Positions 31,101 through 33,609 of a stretch of 33,609 bases of DNA are shown here, piece after piece. This DNA comes from Haplosporangium gracile (Eukaryota > Mortierellomycota > Mortierellomycetes > Mortierellales > Mortierellaceae), in the NCBI GenBank assembly GCA_015499985.1, contig JAAAUF010000432.1:1-33609 (forward strand), in the 5' to 3' direction. The position numbers and the translations under genes are program-made. Every line of letters starts with the position of its first letter. Position 1 is the stretch's first letter. The notes under the pieces were generated by a model. The model was not told the DNA's origin and ran no database searches. It saw only the letters and a program-made list of their open reading frames with translations.

Positions 31101-32542
31101 GCATGAAGGCGTTCAAGCTTGGCGATGGTAATTCTGGCTTTGTAGAGGTCGAACCCCGTTCTGATTTCTGTGAAGTCGCTGGAATCGAAATATGAAAACG
31201 AGATTCTCGTGTTGGCGCTAAATCCACTTCCATGTAGCTTGGTAAGATGTCTGATTTCACAGGCGCGGTCTAAGCGTGAACGTAATTAATTAGTCGGCTA
31301 TTTATCTAACACTAATCAAGCTAAATGATCCAGGGGAAGGTGTCATGCTCACTGTTGCTTCCTTGACTTACATCTTTCTTCATCCTGGAGACTACTGAGC
31401 TCGATTTGCTTTCCGCTGTGTGCGATTCACTGCTGCGGCTGTCAACTTCCTGTGCATGCTTTTTCCGTTTGACGGTCTTGGGATCTATAGACGGCAGTAA
31501 ATTAATGGTCAGGAGCCACGCCGAATAAGACATTTATACGAAGATAATAACAGACGCTTTCAGCACAGGGATGTCATGCATGCCTAAATACCTTTCATGT
31601 CGTCCTCGTCACTCAGCAGCACAACTTCCTCCTGCTTCTACGTAGTCAGTGTTGGATGTAGAAACTTGGTTAGGACAAAACAATTGACCTTTGTAATCAA
31701 GAACATTCCTGGCGCGGATAATATTATGTGAAGGAGTCCACCTGTTTCTTTCGGCTTTCCAACGATCCTAGTAAGTGCGCTGGTCTCTGAACATCAGCGA
31801 TGCCTATCAAAGGTGAAGTAGATGGCACATTAGAGAATCAATTCCTGATCTGGCGTCCCGATGCTCGAGATCTTGTGCATATTTCATCGTCTTACTCTGG
31901 GTACGTGGGCGTGTGGGTTGACGTGATATCATTTGAGCGCCAAAGATGGGCCTCTTTGGGTTGCCAACCTCCCGTGCTCCTGTTACCAGCGCGGCGTTGG
32001 GTGTAAAAACGGTAAAGTTGCTCTCTCTTCGCTCAGTTGTTGGCATGCTGATCGGTATCCCCTTTGCCGGTCTCTTGGCCGAAGCTGTCGCGCTATCAAG
32101 ATTATCATCAACAGTAGCGTGTGTATGAGTTTTCCTTGTCATGCCTAGAACCATACAACTCCGTTCACACAACAACAAAAAGTTCCTTTACGACCAACGA
32201 ATGAAAGTGTTGTTGTGCCGCACCTTGGCTTAAGAAGTCCTGAATATGGAGGAAATGACATCTGTTCAATGAATTCAAGGGGAGAAGAGACGATTAGCAC
32301 ATTGAGAACATTTCCATTAGCGATCCCATTATTTTTGCACTGAACTTCCTTTCGTCCAATAATCCTTTCCAGTCATAGACGACATTATAATATTGTTTTG
32401 TTTTGGCATCGAATCCTTTTGTTGTGGTTTAGCGATGTGTAAACTGTCGAGAGGGTATGCTTACCCTAGAAGTCGGCTCTCGAACCATGGCGACAGCGTC
32501 GTCTGAGTCCTCCATGTCCAGATCCGCGCTGCTTGTGCTCAT
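28149..32542 (-). CDS. Ulp2/SENP6-7-type SUMO protease (peptidase family C48)
   Basis: This cysteine protease removes SUMO, especially chains, from nuclear proteins. Seventeen exons join in phase to about 885 residues: 32542-32465, 32239-32224, 32144-31896, 31767-31742, 31637-31592, 31484-31372, 31269-30559, 30467-30262, 30152-30117, 30027-29932, 29836-29714, 29614-29516, 29395-29303, 29210-28878, 28778-28631, 28542-28444 and 28334-28149. The N-terminal third is disordered, with acidic SDEDD and basic KRKKH patches. A PH-like middle domain starts near IDIKRQKMVVQFGPD. The C48 domain runs from ENDFLNDILIEFGLKYVYEG. It keeps the catalytic His (AHWYLAIITNPALLL), Asp (IVILDSLGG) and Gln/Cys (PPKQDNYSDCGLYLLHFAE). 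An insert of about 90 disordered residues sits between the His and Asp strands, as in the SENP6/7 group. Exon 2 (16 nt) is the least certain. Confidence 0.92.
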
Positions 32543-33609
32543 GTAGAACAAGTTGTCGTGGTGCCAAGTCCTTTGGCTGATCAGTGGGTTGTTGCTGTCT
32601 TTGTTGTGTCTCTGTCTGTGTTATGGTTACTTCGCGGTGAGGTGGGGCTGAAGGATGTCGTTGTGCTGGGTTGTCCTCGTCCTTGGTGGCGGCGTGAGGA
32701 AGGAAGGAAAAGGAAAGGGCACAAAAAACGAGACTAGAAACGAAATAAATGAAAAATGGTGGCGGAACGAATAGACAAAAGAGAATCAAAATAGTTGTGA
32801 AAGTTGGAGAGAAAGGAAGGGCCCTTCTACACTCGGCATTTCTTTGATTACTCCCGCACGCCCGATGAATGGCTGCAAAGCGGCAAACAGAAGCTGAATG
32901 CACAGGCTGGCAGCACCAACCCGCCACAACTGTCTCGTGGAGTTTTATTTCGACAGATCTTTCGTCTCTGCCTGATATTTGATATCGTGAGATTCGTATG
33001 CACTTTTCCCTCAGCGAAGGATAGGTAGCCGAAAAATATCTTTTGTTTTGTGGAGTTACATTCACAAATATTGTTGTTGTTTTATTTCATGGGATTATAC
33101 TTGTCTTTTGTTACTTCTACCTTTTAAAATTGTACCTAATAAAGACAGACCATTAGAGAAATTTTGAAGGCAACCCGGTTCTTCTTCATTTGCTATCACG
33201 CCAGCCACATTTTATATTAAATAGGTCAGATTAAAGGAAGTCCTTCCTAGTTCTCCTTCCTGGAAGGAAAAGTTGGGAAGTTATTATTTACCTGGAAGCA
33301 TAGAGATAAAGTATGATGATTTAGTGTTCGTATTTTTTCTCACTTTCTTAACTCTAGTCGTTCAACGTCTTTCTCTTTAACTCTCATCGGCACAACACTT
33401 ACTTCTTCTCCAGGCAATATGGGCAGCACCTCAAACAACAGTATGATGCGTTCACAGGTCACTTTTGAGTAGAGAGTTCACAATTTTTAGAGCCCAACAT
33501 CACGTGATTATATGTACACATACCCTCCAGTGCAAAATACGATTTCGTATTCTATATTATCCCTTACTTCGTTTTTGCGACAAATTTGTTGGTTAGTTTG
33601 CAAATATGG
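32543..33609. other. Upstream region of the SUMO protease gene; no gene seen to window end
   Basis: The first several hundred bases are probably the promoter and 5' leader of the minus-strand protease gene. The rest to the window end is AT-rich. Open frames here are short and show no motif, and no repeat or RNA gene was recognised. Confidence 0.45.

Noticed and set aside
1..33609. CRISPR arrays, rRNA genes, bacterial-type promoters
   Set aside because: No regularly spaced repeats or rRNA-like sequence were seen, and the intron-rich genes are clearly eukaryotic.

Overview
The window looks like nuclear DNA from an early-diverging fungus, most likely Mortierellomycota/Mucoromycota. This is inferred from many short GT...AG introns, compact gene spacing, pyrimidine-rich 5' leaders, a bifunctional PsuG-PsuK gene, and a Fanzor-type relic beside a MULE relic. 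I had no database, so family names rest on motifs recognised by eye. Exon joins were checked by hand for reading-frame phase; boundaries may be off by a base or two.

Layout. (1) 263-1699 (+): spliceosomal SmB, whose ATG sits alone in exon 1. (2) 2755-5442 (+): a single-exon four-TM (MARVEL-like) membrane protein with a very long Ser-rich tail. (3) 9270-5617 (-): a 12-exon mitochondrial pseudouridine-5'-phosphate glycosidase/pseudouridine kinase. (4) 11125-9833 (-): cytochrome c oxidase subunit COX4 (Vb), with an odd open segment in its long first intron. (5) 11318 to about 17.1 kb (-): a transposon graveyard with a decayed Fanzor (TnpB-like, RNA-guided nuclease family) gene followed by a decayed MULE transposase on the same strand. 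(6) 19778-17179 (-): a SANT/Myb, RRN5-like nuclear protein. (7) 20402-20025 (-): the small LYR protein SDHAF1/Sdh6. (8) 21307-25375 (+): an APC-superfamily cationic amino acid transporter with a 1.66-kb first intron. (9) 25542-27827 (+): Golgi tethering subunit COG8. (10) 32542-28149 (-): a 17-exon Ulp2/SENP6-7-type SUMO protease.

The host genes are housekeeping: splicing, pseudouridine salvage, respiratory-chain assembly, rRNA transcription, amino-acid uptake, Golgi traffic and SUMO removal. They are not an operon or a pathway cluster. The most unusual part is 11.3-17.1 kb. A Fanzor fossil lies head-to-tail with a MULE transposase fossil, and its 3' end is only about 190 bp from the COX4 start codon. 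Both carry several stops and frameshifts, and many of the nonsense changes fit C:G to T:A transitions. No CRISPR array or rRNA was seen; one tRNA-like half is described.
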